A stretch of 5,693 bases of DNA, taken from the NCBI GenBank assembly GCA_030616465.1, contig JAUWXH010000171.1, positions 1 through 5,693 on the forward strand, read 5' to 3'. The position numbers and the translations under genes are program-made. The notes under the pieces were generated by a model that saw only the letters and a program-made list of their open reading frames with translations, was not told the origin of the DNA and searched no databases. This DNA comes from Planctomycetota bacterium. GTDB taxonomy: Bacteria > Planctomycetota > Phycisphaerae > UBA1845 > Fen-1342. Below, piece by piece: positions 1 through 5,108 of this stretch (positions are counted from its first letter, which is position 1; each line of letters begins with the position of its first letter).

Positions 1-183
1 ATCGGTCGCTATGACGGTTCGATTGTCGTCGCGTGTAGCTGCCATCCATCCACGCCACGCGCGTCTGCCGTTTGAGACGGGATCGCGTCGCCGAGCTCAT
101 ACTACCGCAGAGCCCGGGGCGTCAGAAGTGGCGGCGCGGTACACTGGCGCACGTGAGTGCGCAACTGGATGGGAGGTGTTCCG
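1..183. other. Upstream region of the gamma-glutamyltransferase gene
   Basis: No gene is supported here. One plus frame is open from the window edge to a stop at 73-75 (24 codons, ending in ...PRASAV) and could be the tail of an upstream gene, but it is too short to identify. A second plus frame is open to 202 but overlaps the signal peptide of the next gene and looks like a chance frame. Possible promoter pieces are a TTGAGA at 72-77 and a TACACT at 140-145, but they do not pair at normal spacing. A perfect 6-bp inverted repeat sits at 147-162, just before the ribosome binding site. Confidence 0.5.
171..178 (+). promoter_or_regulatory. Ribosome binding site selecting the ATG at 184
   Basis: GGGAGGTG lies five bases before the ATG at 184. 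Two upstream in-frame starts exist, GTG at 157 and ATG at 169. Neither has a Shine-Dalgarno sequence, and the one at 169 abuts this site, so the site argues for 184. Confidence 0.75.
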
Positions 184-1914
184 ATGCCCGCGCCTGGGAT
201 GATGCTCGGCCTGGTGGTTCTGACGGTCGTTGTTCTGATGCCCGCTCGTGCGTGTGGGGGAGACCGGATCACGGGCCGGGCGTTCGCCACCCGTTCCGAG
301 GTGATCGCCCGGCACGGCATGGCCGCCACCAGCCAGCCGCTAGCGACGCAGATCGCGCTCGACATTCTCAAGCGGGGCGGGAACGCGGTTGATGCTGCCA
401 TCGCTGCCAATGCCGCGCTCGGCTTAATGGAGCCGACCGGCAACGGTGTCGGCGGCGACCTGTTCGCGATCGTCTGGGACGCCAAGACGCAACGGCTCTA
501 CGGCCTTAACGCCAGCGGACGCTCTCCATTCGACCTCACGCGCGAGTGGCTGATCGAACAAGGTCACGAGCAGATGCCGAATTTCGGACCGTTGCCGATT
601 ACGGTCCCGGGGTGTGTAGACGGCTGGTTCGAGCTGCACGAACGTTTCGGCCAGCTCCCCATGAAAGACGTGCTAGCGCCAGCGATCCGGTACGCCCGGG
701 AGGGCTTTCCCGTCTCCGAGCTGATCGCGTACTACTGGTCGTTCGGCCGGCGGCTGAAGGACTATCCCGGCTTCGCCGACACGTTCCTGCCCGACGGCAG
801 CGCGCCGGCTAAAGGCGAAATCTTCAAGAACCCCGCGCTGGCTGGCACGCTCGAAAAGATCGCCGTCGGTGGCCGGGACGTGTTCTACAAGGGTAAGCTG
901 GCCGACGTGATGGACGCGTTTTGCCGGCGCGTCGGCTGCTTCATCCGGAAGCGTGATTTCGCGGAACACGCCTCGACCTGGGTCGAGCCGGTCTCAACTA
1001 ACTACCGCGACTACGACGTGTGGGAGCTGCCGCCGAATGGGCAGGGCATCGCCGCGCTGCAAATGCTCAACATCCTCGAGGCGTACGACCTCCGCTCGAT
1101 GGGCCACAACAGCGCTGCTTACCTGCACCACCTGACCGAGGCCAAGAAGATCGCGTACGAAGACCGCGCCCGCTACTACGCCGACCCCGACTTCGTCAGC
1201 GTTCCGATCGACAAGCTCATATCGAAAGAATATGCCGCCGAACGGCGAAAGCTGCTTGACCCGCAACGCGCTGCACGTCGCCTGTCGGCCGGGGACCTGA
1301 ACGTCACACGTGCCGGCGCCAAGCTCCGCGAGGGCGACACGATCTACCTGACCGTGGCAGACAAGGACCGCAATATGGTCTCGCTGATACAGAGCAATTA
1401 TCGCGGCTTCGGCTCCGGGCTGTGCCCGGACGGGCTGGGCTTCTGCTTCCAGGATCGTGGAGCACTGTTTGCGCTGGAAGAGGGTCACCCCAACGTCTAC
1501 GAGCCGCACAAGCGTCCCTTTCACACGATCATCCCCGCGTTCGTGACTAAAGACGGCAAACCGTTCCTGAGCTTCGGTGTGATGGGCGGCGACATGCAGC
1601 CACAGGGCCACGTGCAGGTCCTGTGCAACATCATCGACTTCGGCATGAACCTGCAAGAAGCCGGCGACGCCGCCCGTTTCCATCACACCGGATCCTCCGA
1701 ACCCACTGGTGAGATCATGACCGATGGCGGCCGGCTTGCGCTGGAGTCCGCCGTCGACGCGGAAGTCCGCCGGGCGTTGGCGCGCATGGGCCACCGTATC
1801 CACTTCGCGACCGGCGGCTTCGGCGGCTACCAGGCGATCGGCTACGACGCCGAGAACGACGTCTACATCGGCGCCTCCGAATCCCGCAAGGACGGCCAGG
1901 CGGCAGGGTACTGA
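184..1914 (+). CDS. Gamma-glutamyltransferase family Ntn hydrolase (YwrD-like), exported
   Basis: A 576-aa proenzyme of the gamma-glutamyltransferase family. These enzymes self-cleave before a Thr, which becomes the N-terminal nucleophile, and then hydrolyse or transfer gamma-glutamyl groups, for example from glutathione. Residues 1-24 form a hydrophobic signal segment ending ARAC, so the enzyme is probably periplasmic. The n-region lacks Lys/Arg if 184 is the start; the GTG at 157 would add an Arg but has no ribosome binding site. Family landmarks are MAATSQPLATQ, GGNAVDAAIAANA, NGVGGDLFAIVWD, Arg113 in NASGRSP (expected carboxylate contact), and GDTIYLTVAD with predicted nucleophile Thr386. 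FGSG, KRPFHTIIPAF and GVMGG follow. Cleavage before Thr386 would leave a 191-aa small subunit, about the family norm. TIY replaces the TTH of the E. coli enzyme, and GVMGG replaces the usual SPGG-like segment, as I recall for the YwrD branch. The gene is complete and alone on its strand here. True substrate is unknown; hydrolase rather than transferase is possible. Confidence 0.94.
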   Translation: MPAPGMMLGLVVLTVVVLMPARACGGDRITGRAFATRSEVIARHGMAATSQPLATQIALDILKRGGNAVDAAIAANAALGLMEPTGNGVGGDLFAIVWDAKTQRLYGLNASGRSPFDLTREWLIEQGHEQMPNFGPLPITVPGCVDGWFELHERFGQLPMKDVLAPAIRYAREGFPVSELIAYYWSFGRRLKDYPGFADTFLPDGSAPAKGEIFKNPALAGTLEKIAVGGRDVFYKGKLADVMDAFCRRVGCFIRKRDFAEHASTWVEPVSTNYRDYDVWELPPNGQGIAALQMLNILEAYDLRSMGHNSAAYLHHLTEAKKIAYEDRARYYADPDFVSVPIDKLISKEYAAERRKLLDPQRAARRLSAGDLNVTRAGAKLREGDTIYLTVADKDRNMVSLIQSNYRGFGSGLCPDGLGFCFQDRGALFALEEGHPNVYEPHKRPFHTIIPAFVTKDGKPFLSFGVMGGDMQPQGHVQVLCNIIDFGMNLQEAGDAARFHHTGSSEPTGEIMTDGGRLALESAVDAEVRRALARMGHRIHFATGGFGGYQAIGYDAENDVYIGASESRKDGQAAGY

Positions 1915-1976
1915 ACCCACATCCACGTGCGCGGAATGCGCTGGGCTCAGCGGGAGCTTCGTCCTGCCGCCCTAGG
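1915..1976. terminator. Possible bidirectional hairpin between convergent genes
   Basis: The 62 bases between two convergent stop codons contain CGCTG (1939-1943), a GGCT loop and CAGCG (1948-1952), a perfect 5-bp stem. It is not followed by a T-run on either strand, so it is at best a weak or Rho-assisted terminator. The call rests mainly on its position. Confidence 0.25.
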
Positions 1977-2222
1977 CTATTCCGCGGACGTTTCTTCGTC
2001 AGCAGGGATGCTTGATTCGTGTGCTTCCAATGGCTCTCCGCACAACGTGCAGTATCGTGGTTCGAGCCTCTGGAAGGCACAGCGCGGCGCTTGCCTGCAA
2101 TCCTCGCAGGAACACAGCCAGACAACGCGGCTGCGCAAGTCGAGGCACCCTGTCGTGCTCACCACAATGGCAGTGCCCACGACGGCCGAGAGCACGCCTC
2201 GGATTCTCAGCTTGGTCCACAT
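1977..2222 (-). CDS. Small Cys-rich putative lipoprotein with a zinc-ribbon-like Cys pattern
   Basis: An 81-aa protein of no family I recognise. The start at 2222 is set by a GGAGG eight bases upstream; a longer in-frame reading to 2273 would run through the likely promoter. MWTKLRIRG is a positively charged n-region, residues 10-24 are hydrophobic, and STTGC (Cys26) is a plausible although not ideal lipobox. This suggests lipidation and membrane anchoring, then a mature part of only 56 residues. After Cys26 come Cys37, Cys39, Cys42, Cys48, Cys58 and Cys61. The pairs C39-x2-C42 and C58-x2-C61-G resemble the two knuckles of a zinc ribbon, although disulphides are equally possible in an exported protein. 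The tail (residues 63-81) is acidic. It lies 117 bases downstream of the DMT transporter on the same strand, with its own promoter candidate. Function is unknown. Confidence 0.75.
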   Translation of the reverse strand: MWTKLRIRGVLSAVVGTAIVVSTTGCLDLRSRVVWLCSCEDCRQAPRCAFQRLEPRYCTLCGEPLEAHESSIPADEETSAE

Positions 2223-2230
2223 GTCCACCG

Positions 2231-2235
2231 CCTCC
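2231..2235 (-). promoter_or_regulatory. Ribosome binding site of the small lipoprotein gene
   Basis: On the minus strand GGAGG lies eight bases before the ATG at 2222-2220. It decides the start and is the main support that this short frame is a gene. Confidence 0.75.
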
Positions 2236-2268
2236 AACGGCTGTTCGTTGCGGTGCCCTGACCCCCTG

Positions 2269-2274
2269 ATCATA
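2269..2274 (-). promoter_or_regulatory. Extended -10 promoter candidate for the small lipoprotein gene
   Basis: The minus strand reads TGTTATGAT, a 5/6 match to TATAAT with the TGn extension directly before it. A -35 match is poor (TTCCCG about 18 bases upstream), as is common for extended -10 promoters. The expected transcript start near 2262 gives a leader of about 40 bases to the ATG at 2222. It lies in the gap after the transporter gene, so the lipoprotein can be transcribed independently. Confidence 0.5.
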
Positions 2275-2322
2275 ACACACCATGGTGAGGCGCGGGAAAT
2301 CGGTCGCCGAGAGGCGGGAATA

Positions 2323-2338
2323 GCTGGGTGTAGCCAGC
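2323..2338 (-). terminator. Weak hairpin just after the transporter stop codon
   Basis: On the minus strand GCTGG, a six-base loop and CCAGC form a 5-bp stem directly after the TAG at 2342-2340, followed by TATTCCC rather than a T-run. Its position suits a terminator, but the stem is short and the T-tract is lacking. Confidence 0.25.
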
Positions 2339-2339
2339 C

Positions 2340-3299
2340 CTACGTTGGATTGAAGAACAGCAGCGTCACGCCGGCGACTGCGATCAGCGCTCCGACGGCC
2401 GCCCGGGAGCTGACGCGTTCCTTGTGGATCAGTACCGTGAACGGCAGGATGAATACCGGCGTCAGGGAGCAGAGCGTCTGCGCTACGCCCAGTGCGGCGC
2501 GGTCCGCAGCGACCAAGGACATCCACACGCCGAGAAAAGGCCCGGCCACGGCGCCGAACGCGGTGAATGCCAGTCCGGCCCCGACCGATCGGCGGTGTGT
2601 GGGTTGAATGCCCGCCGCCCGGCGCTTTTGCTCGCGCAGTCGGTGTAGCGCAAGAATCGGCAGCATTCCCACAGCGGCGAAGACCATTCGCACGAGTGTG
2701 GCGGCCTGTGGCGTTAAGTGCTGGGCGTCCGGTAGCCAGCCGTGCCCCATGCCCTGCTTGCTCAGCAGCAGCCCGCCGGCCTGGCACGCAGCCGCCACGA
2801 ATGCCAGAAAGACGCCGCGCGCGCGGTGGGAGCCGTAGACCACGGTTTCGGCCCGTGGACGCTCCAGCACGACCCAACCGACGCCGCCAATCGTCAGCGC
2901 GATGCCCAGCCACGCCACCCCCTGCAGTGTCTCGCCGAGAGCCAGCCAACCGAAGAATGCGGCGAACAGCGGCGCGGTGGTCATGATCAGCATCGCCAGC
3001 CGCGGCCCGATGTGGACGAACGCGGTGAACAGCGCTTGATCACCGATGGCGAGCCCCACGACACCCGACAGCGCCAGGAAAACTACCTGGCGCGGCAGGA
3101 CATCCGGCACCCACGCACCGGCCAGCAGCCGGTGCGTCAGGCCGAGCAGGACGATCGCCAACGCGATGCGGGCGGCGTTCACGGCGGTCGGGCCGATGCG
3201 TCTTCCCGCCGCGGTAAACAGGAGCGAGGTGGCCGTCCACAGTGCCGAGGTTGCGACGCCTGCCGCCGGGCCGACGTATATATCCGGCGCTCCTAGCAT
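2340..3299 (-). CDS. DMT superfamily transporter with two EamA domains
   Basis: A 319-aa inner-membrane protein of the drug/metabolite transporter superfamily. Members are typically exporters of amino acids or other small metabolites; the substrate cannot be read from the sequence. Two homologous five-helix EamA halves are visible, about residues 10-150 and 160-318. Half one starts GVATSALWTATSLLF and includes GLAIGDQALFTAFVHIGP, then APLFAAFFGWLALGE, the typical P...GE signature at the fourth/fifth helix. Half two starts RGVFLAFVAAACQAGG and ends TPVFILPFTVLIHKE then AVGALIAVAGVTLLFF. Length is usual for the family. The ATG at 3299 was chosen because the first helix follows about ten residues later. 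An in-frame GTG at 3392 would add 31 residues unlike a transporter N-terminus. Neither start has a clear ribosome binding site, so the start is the weakest part. The tandem-ACT gene ends 114 bases upstream on the same strand, so co-transcription is possible. Confidence 0.92.
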   Translation of the reverse strand: MLGAPDIYVGPAAGVATSALWTATSLLFTAAGRRIGPTAVNAARIALAIVLLGLTHRLLAGAWVPDVLPRQVVFLALSGVVGLAIGDQALFTAFVHIGPRLAMLIMTTAPLFAAFFGWLALGETLQGVAWLGIALTIGGVGWVVLERPRAETVVYGSHRARGVFLAFVAAACQAGGLLLSKQGMGHGWLPDAQHLTPQAATLVRMVFAAVGMLPILALHRLREQKRRAAGIQPTHRRSVGAGLAFTAFGAVAGPFLGVWMSLVAADRAALGVAQTLCSLTPVFILPFTVLIHKERVSSRAAVGALIAVAGVTLLFFNPT

Positions 3300-3413
3300 G
3301 GCCCGGTATGTTAGGCGCGTCGGCGACAGGTTCCGAGGGCCCCAAGCGCGATTCCCGCACACCACGCAATACTGTCGGCACTGCTTGCGCACCGCGTCGC
3401 ACGGCGGGCGGTG

Positions 3414-3836
3414 CTAGCGAAGCACTCTTCTCAGAGCCCGCCTTGCTGTCCGCGCGTCTTCGGAGTTCGCGAAGCGCAGATAGGTCACCGAGCGCCCGCC
3501 GATGACTGCGGCTGACAGGCCGCGCAGATTGAGCCCTTCGTCCGCCAAGGCGCGCGTGATCTGCTCACCCAGCCCGGGTTGGTCGGGACCTTCCACACGG
3601 AGCGTGTGCATGCTGGAGGCCTTCGCCAGGCGCACCTCCTCCGCGGCGCGGATCTGGGCGGCTCCCTTCAACGGCACCATGAATACGGCCGCTTTTCCGC
3701 GTTTGGCCGGGCGGGCGATTACGAACTCGAGGTTCGCCCCGGCTTTCGAAAGCACCTCGAGCTTTCTCATGAGTGCCCGCGGCCTGTCCGGAAGCTCACC
3801 CACCCAGATATCGACCTTGCCGATTTCGAACGCCAT
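3414..3836 (-). CDS. Tandem ACT-domain protein
   Basis: A 140-aa cytoplasmic protein made almost only of two ACT domains. ACT domains are ligand-binding modules, often for amino acids, that regulate enzymes or act alone as sensors. Domain one is about residues 5-57 (VDIWVGELPDRPRAL, then KLEVLSKAGANLEFVIARP). Domain two is about residues 75-138 (HTLRVEGPDQPGLGEQIT, then ALADEGLNLRGLSAAVIGG). Both keep the PDxP turn between strand one and helix one; the Gly usually next is Arg20 in domain one and Gly88 in domain two. There is no attached catalytic or DNA-binding domain. GGAGGAAA six bases before the ATG at 3836 sets the start; a longer frame to 3929 would add 31 residues that look like a translated leader. 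It is the first gene of a possible two-gene unit with the DMT transporter. Ligand and partner are unknown. Confidence 0.92.
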   Translation of the reverse strand: MAFEIGKVDIWVGELPDRPRALMRKLEVLSKAGANLEFVIARPAKRGKAAVFMVPLKGAAQIRAAEEVRLAKASSMHTLRVEGPDQPGLGEQITRALADEGLNLRGLSAAVIGGRSVTYLRFANSEDARTARRALRRVLR

Positions 3837-3842
3837 CGTGCG

Positions 3843-3850
3843 TTTCCTCC
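3843..3850 (-). promoter_or_regulatory. Strong ribosome binding site of the ACT gene
   Basis: The minus strand reads GGAGGAAA six bases before the ATG at 3836-3834. It rules out the longer in-frame start at 3929. Confidence 0.88.
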
Positions 3851-3869
3851 GCGACGTGAACAGTAGCAC

Positions 3870-3889
3870 CCGCCAGCCGCCGCTGGCGG
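3870..3889. repeat. Perfect 8-bp inverted repeat, possible operator or leader hairpin
   Basis: CCGCCAGC, a four-base loop CGCC, then GCTGGCGG. It lies 33 bases ahead of the ACT start codon and directly next to the proposed -10 at 3890-3895, so it covers the expected transcript start. It could be a repressor operator or a stable leader hairpin. Confidence 0.5.
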
Positions 3890-3918
3890 AGCGTACCGCT
3901 CGCCCAAGCGATCGGCAA
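3890..3918 (-). promoter_or_regulatory. Candidate promoter of the ACT/transporter block
   Basis: On the minus strand TTGCCG (3918-3913) and TACGCT (3895-3890) are separated by exactly 17 bases. The matches are 4/6 and 3/6, so this is a spacing-supported guess. Confidence 0.3.
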
Positions 3919-4026
3919 GCTCTTCTCACTTTTCCCGACTGATCGGCTCACCCTCCCTGTCCGCCGGCCGCATGCTGATGTTCTTCAGCCCCGTCTGTCG
4001 TGATGGCTTCGCTCTGAGAGCTGGCC

Positions 4027-4055
4027 TATACTCCCTGGATATCCGCGATTACAAT
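4027..4055 (+). promoter_or_regulatory. Candidate -10 elements of the zinc-finger gene
   Basis: TATACT (4027-4032) and TACAAT (4050-4055) each match TATAAT at five of six bases. Neither has a convincing -35 at normal spacing. Either would give a leader of roughly 90-120 bases before the ATG at 4152. Confidence 0.3.
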
Positions 4056-4138
4056 GGCTTGCATCCAAGAAGGTTTGTACCAGGGCTGTTGCACACGCCG
4101 GCAGGATAGCATAGCCTGTTGCCGACACCGTAACCAAC

Positions 4139-4144
4139 AGGGAG
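4139..4144 (+). promoter_or_regulatory. Ribosome binding site of the zinc-finger gene
   Basis: AGGGAG lies seven bases before the ATG at 4152, at normal spacing, and supports that start. Confidence 0.8.
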
Positions 4145-4151
4145 ATCAAAC

Positions 4152-4718
4152 ATGGCCAAGATCCGCAAGTTCAAGTGTTCGAAGTGCAGCAGAAGATTCT
4201 CAATGCCGGCTCATCTTGGGCGGCACATGAATACTATCCACGCCTCCACGAGGAGAAAGCTCGTCGGCAAGAAGGCAACCAAGCGCGCCCGAAAACGCGT
4301 GGTCCGCCCGGCGGTGCGAGCTAGGGCGGCCCGCGGACCCGCCACTAGGGCGACCGGCGCGGTCCGGGAAATCCGCGCTTATCGCCAAACACTGGTTGCA
4401 CGACGCGCCGAGCTCGACTCGCGTGTCAACGCGATCGACGGAGCGCTTGCCGCACTGGAAGCCGTCTCGCGACCGGCGGCAGGACGGGCCGCACGAGCTC
4501 CTCGCCGCGCCGGCCTGCGGAAAGGATCGCTCAAGCACTTCATCGAAAGGGTACTGTCGACCGGCAAAGGCCCGCGGGCGGTCAAGGACACTACCGCCGC
4601 GGTGATGCGAGCCGGATTCAAGACGAAGAACAAGACACTGGCCAAGAGCGTTGGCATCGCCTTGAGCCAGATGCCGAATGTTGTCAGGGTTTCGCGAGGG
4701 CTGTTCCGCTTGCGCTAG
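4152..4718 (+). CDS. C2H2 zinc finger, zipper and HARE-like winged-helix DNA-binding protein
   Basis: A 188-aa, strongly basic protein, probably nucleoid- or promoter-binding. Residues 7-30 are a classical C2H2 finger: Cys9, Cys12, His25, His30 (C-x2-C-x12-H-x4-H) with core Phe16 and Leu22 in the canonical positions. Residues 31-69 are a linker with 15 Lys/Arg and no acidic residue. Residues 70-106 form a likely coiled coil with Ile74, Leu81, Leu88, Ile95 and Leu102 exactly seven apart, which suggests dimerisation. A second basic hinge covers 107-124. Residues 125-188 (GSLKHFIERVL, then FKTKNKTLAKSVGIALSQ, then VVRVSRGLFRLR) resemble the HARE-HTH winged helix, known as a fusion to chromatin and restriction-modification proteins and related to the RNA polymerase delta N-domain. 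The domain call is from pattern memory. The finger spacing differs from the x9 spacing of bacterial Ros/MucR proteins and matches eukaryotic fingers. It is divergent from the ACT gene and monocistronic as far as can be seen. Target DNA is unknown. Confidence 0.9.
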   Translation: MAKIRKFKCSKCSRRFSMPAHLGRHMNTIHASTRRKLVGKKATKRARKRVVRPAVRARAARGPATRATGAVREIRAYRQTLVARRAELDSRVNAIDGALAALEAVSRPAAGRAARAPRRAGLRKGSLKHFIERVLSTGKGPRAVKDTTAAVMRAGFKTKNKTLAKSVGIALSQMPNVVRVSRGLFRLR

Positions 4719-4810
4719 CGCGGCGGAGTGCGTCCTCCGGGGGCTGCCAGCGGAATCCTGCGGTCGGTTGCCAGCGGGCCTTGCCTTCCGAATGTGACAG
4801 CCCATTCGAT

Positions 4811-4836
4811 CGGCTAGTCGTGTGACGGCTAGTCGT
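4811..4836. repeat. 11-bp tandem direct repeat
   Basis: CGGCTAGTCGT is present at 4811-4821 and again at 4826-4836, separated by GTGA, giving a 15-base period. It lies between two plus-strand genes and could be a paired binding site or a chance duplication. Confidence 0.6.
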
Positions 4837-4993
4837 ACGCCCGGCTCACGCCAGTGAGGCGATACTACTCTCGACGGCCTACTTTGCACTTGCAAGCCGG
4901 GTACCGCCGGGCCGAGCCTCGCCAGCCGCCGACTCCGCGGCCGACCGTCAGTGGCAAGCTTGATACAGCGGCGGCCGTGAAGTCCGCGCGCCC

Positions 4994-5012
4994 AAAAAAG
5001 GTCGAGCCGACC
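4994..5012 (-). terminator. Terminator-like hairpin reading on the minus strand
   Basis: On the minus strand GGTCG, a three-base loop GCT and CGACC are followed by TTTTTT. The stem is only 5 bp. No minus-strand gene lies upstream of it in the window, so it would end antisense transcription, if it is functional at all. Confidence 0.3.
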
Positions 5013-5108
5013 AAACCGAGTTCCCCAACGGGTTGTCTAGGATTATCGGGTCATTCGAATTGTCCCGGCTGGGCGAACCGTGCCGCGGAATCGGTCGATA
5101 GCAGATCT

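Larger units (their letters stand above)
3837..4151. other. Divergent intergenic region between the ACT and zinc-finger genes
   Basis: This 315-base gap carries the control regions of two divergent genes and no gene I can support. Toward the ACT gene (minus) there is a -10/-35 pair and a perfect 8-bp palindromic stem at 3870-3889. Toward the zinc-finger gene (plus) there are two -10-like hexamers, TATACT at 4027-4032 and TACAAT at 4050-4055. A 45-codon plus frame from the ATG at 3972 lacks a ribosome binding site and resembles nothing. Confidence 0.6.
4719..5108. other. Intergenic region with short repeats
   Basis: I see no supported gene in these 390 bases. A weak 5-bp hairpin (4724-4739) follows the zinc-finger stop but lacks a T-run. 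TGCCAGCGG occurs twice, at 4745-4753 and 4769-4777. CGGCTAGTCGT occurs twice, at 4811-4821 and 4826-4836. TTGCA-CT-TGCAA at 4884-4895 is a short palindrome. A hairpin with an adjacent A-run lies at 4994-5012. The frame of the next gene is open back to the TAG at 4830-4832, with GTG at 4854 and 4977 as alternative starts, so part of this stretch could be coding. Confidence 0.55.

Noticed and set aside
994..1926. 310-codon open frame antisense to the gamma-glutamyltransferase
   Set aside because: It is fully opposite a strongly conserved gene; such long antisense frames are common in GC-rich coding DNA.
2055..2075. GGTTCGAGCC, resembling a tRNA T-arm
   Set aside because: No matching acceptor, D or anticodon stems surround it, and it lies inside the small lipoprotein coding sequence.
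1999..2949. 316-codon open frame on the minus strand
   Set aside because: It overlaps the DMT transporter and the small lipoprotein gene in another frame, has a low-complexity Arg/Gly/Ala composition, and shows no domain.
3972..4109. 45-codon plus-strand frame in the divergent intergenic region
   Set aside because: It has no ribosome binding site, no recognisable features, and overlaps the candidate promoter elements of the zinc-finger gene.
4724..4739. Hairpin CGGAG/CTCCG after the zinc-finger stop as a terminator
   Set aside because: The stem is only 5 bp and is followed by GGGGCT rather than a T-run.
4745..4777. TGCCAGCGG present twice, 24 bases apart
   Set aside because: A 9-bp GC-rich repeat in GC-rich DNA is weak evidence on its own; noted only in the region entry.
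4200..4895. 231-codon minus-strand frame over the zinc-finger gene
   Set aside because: The plus strand carries a perfect zinc finger and a good ribosome binding site; the minus translation shows no domain.
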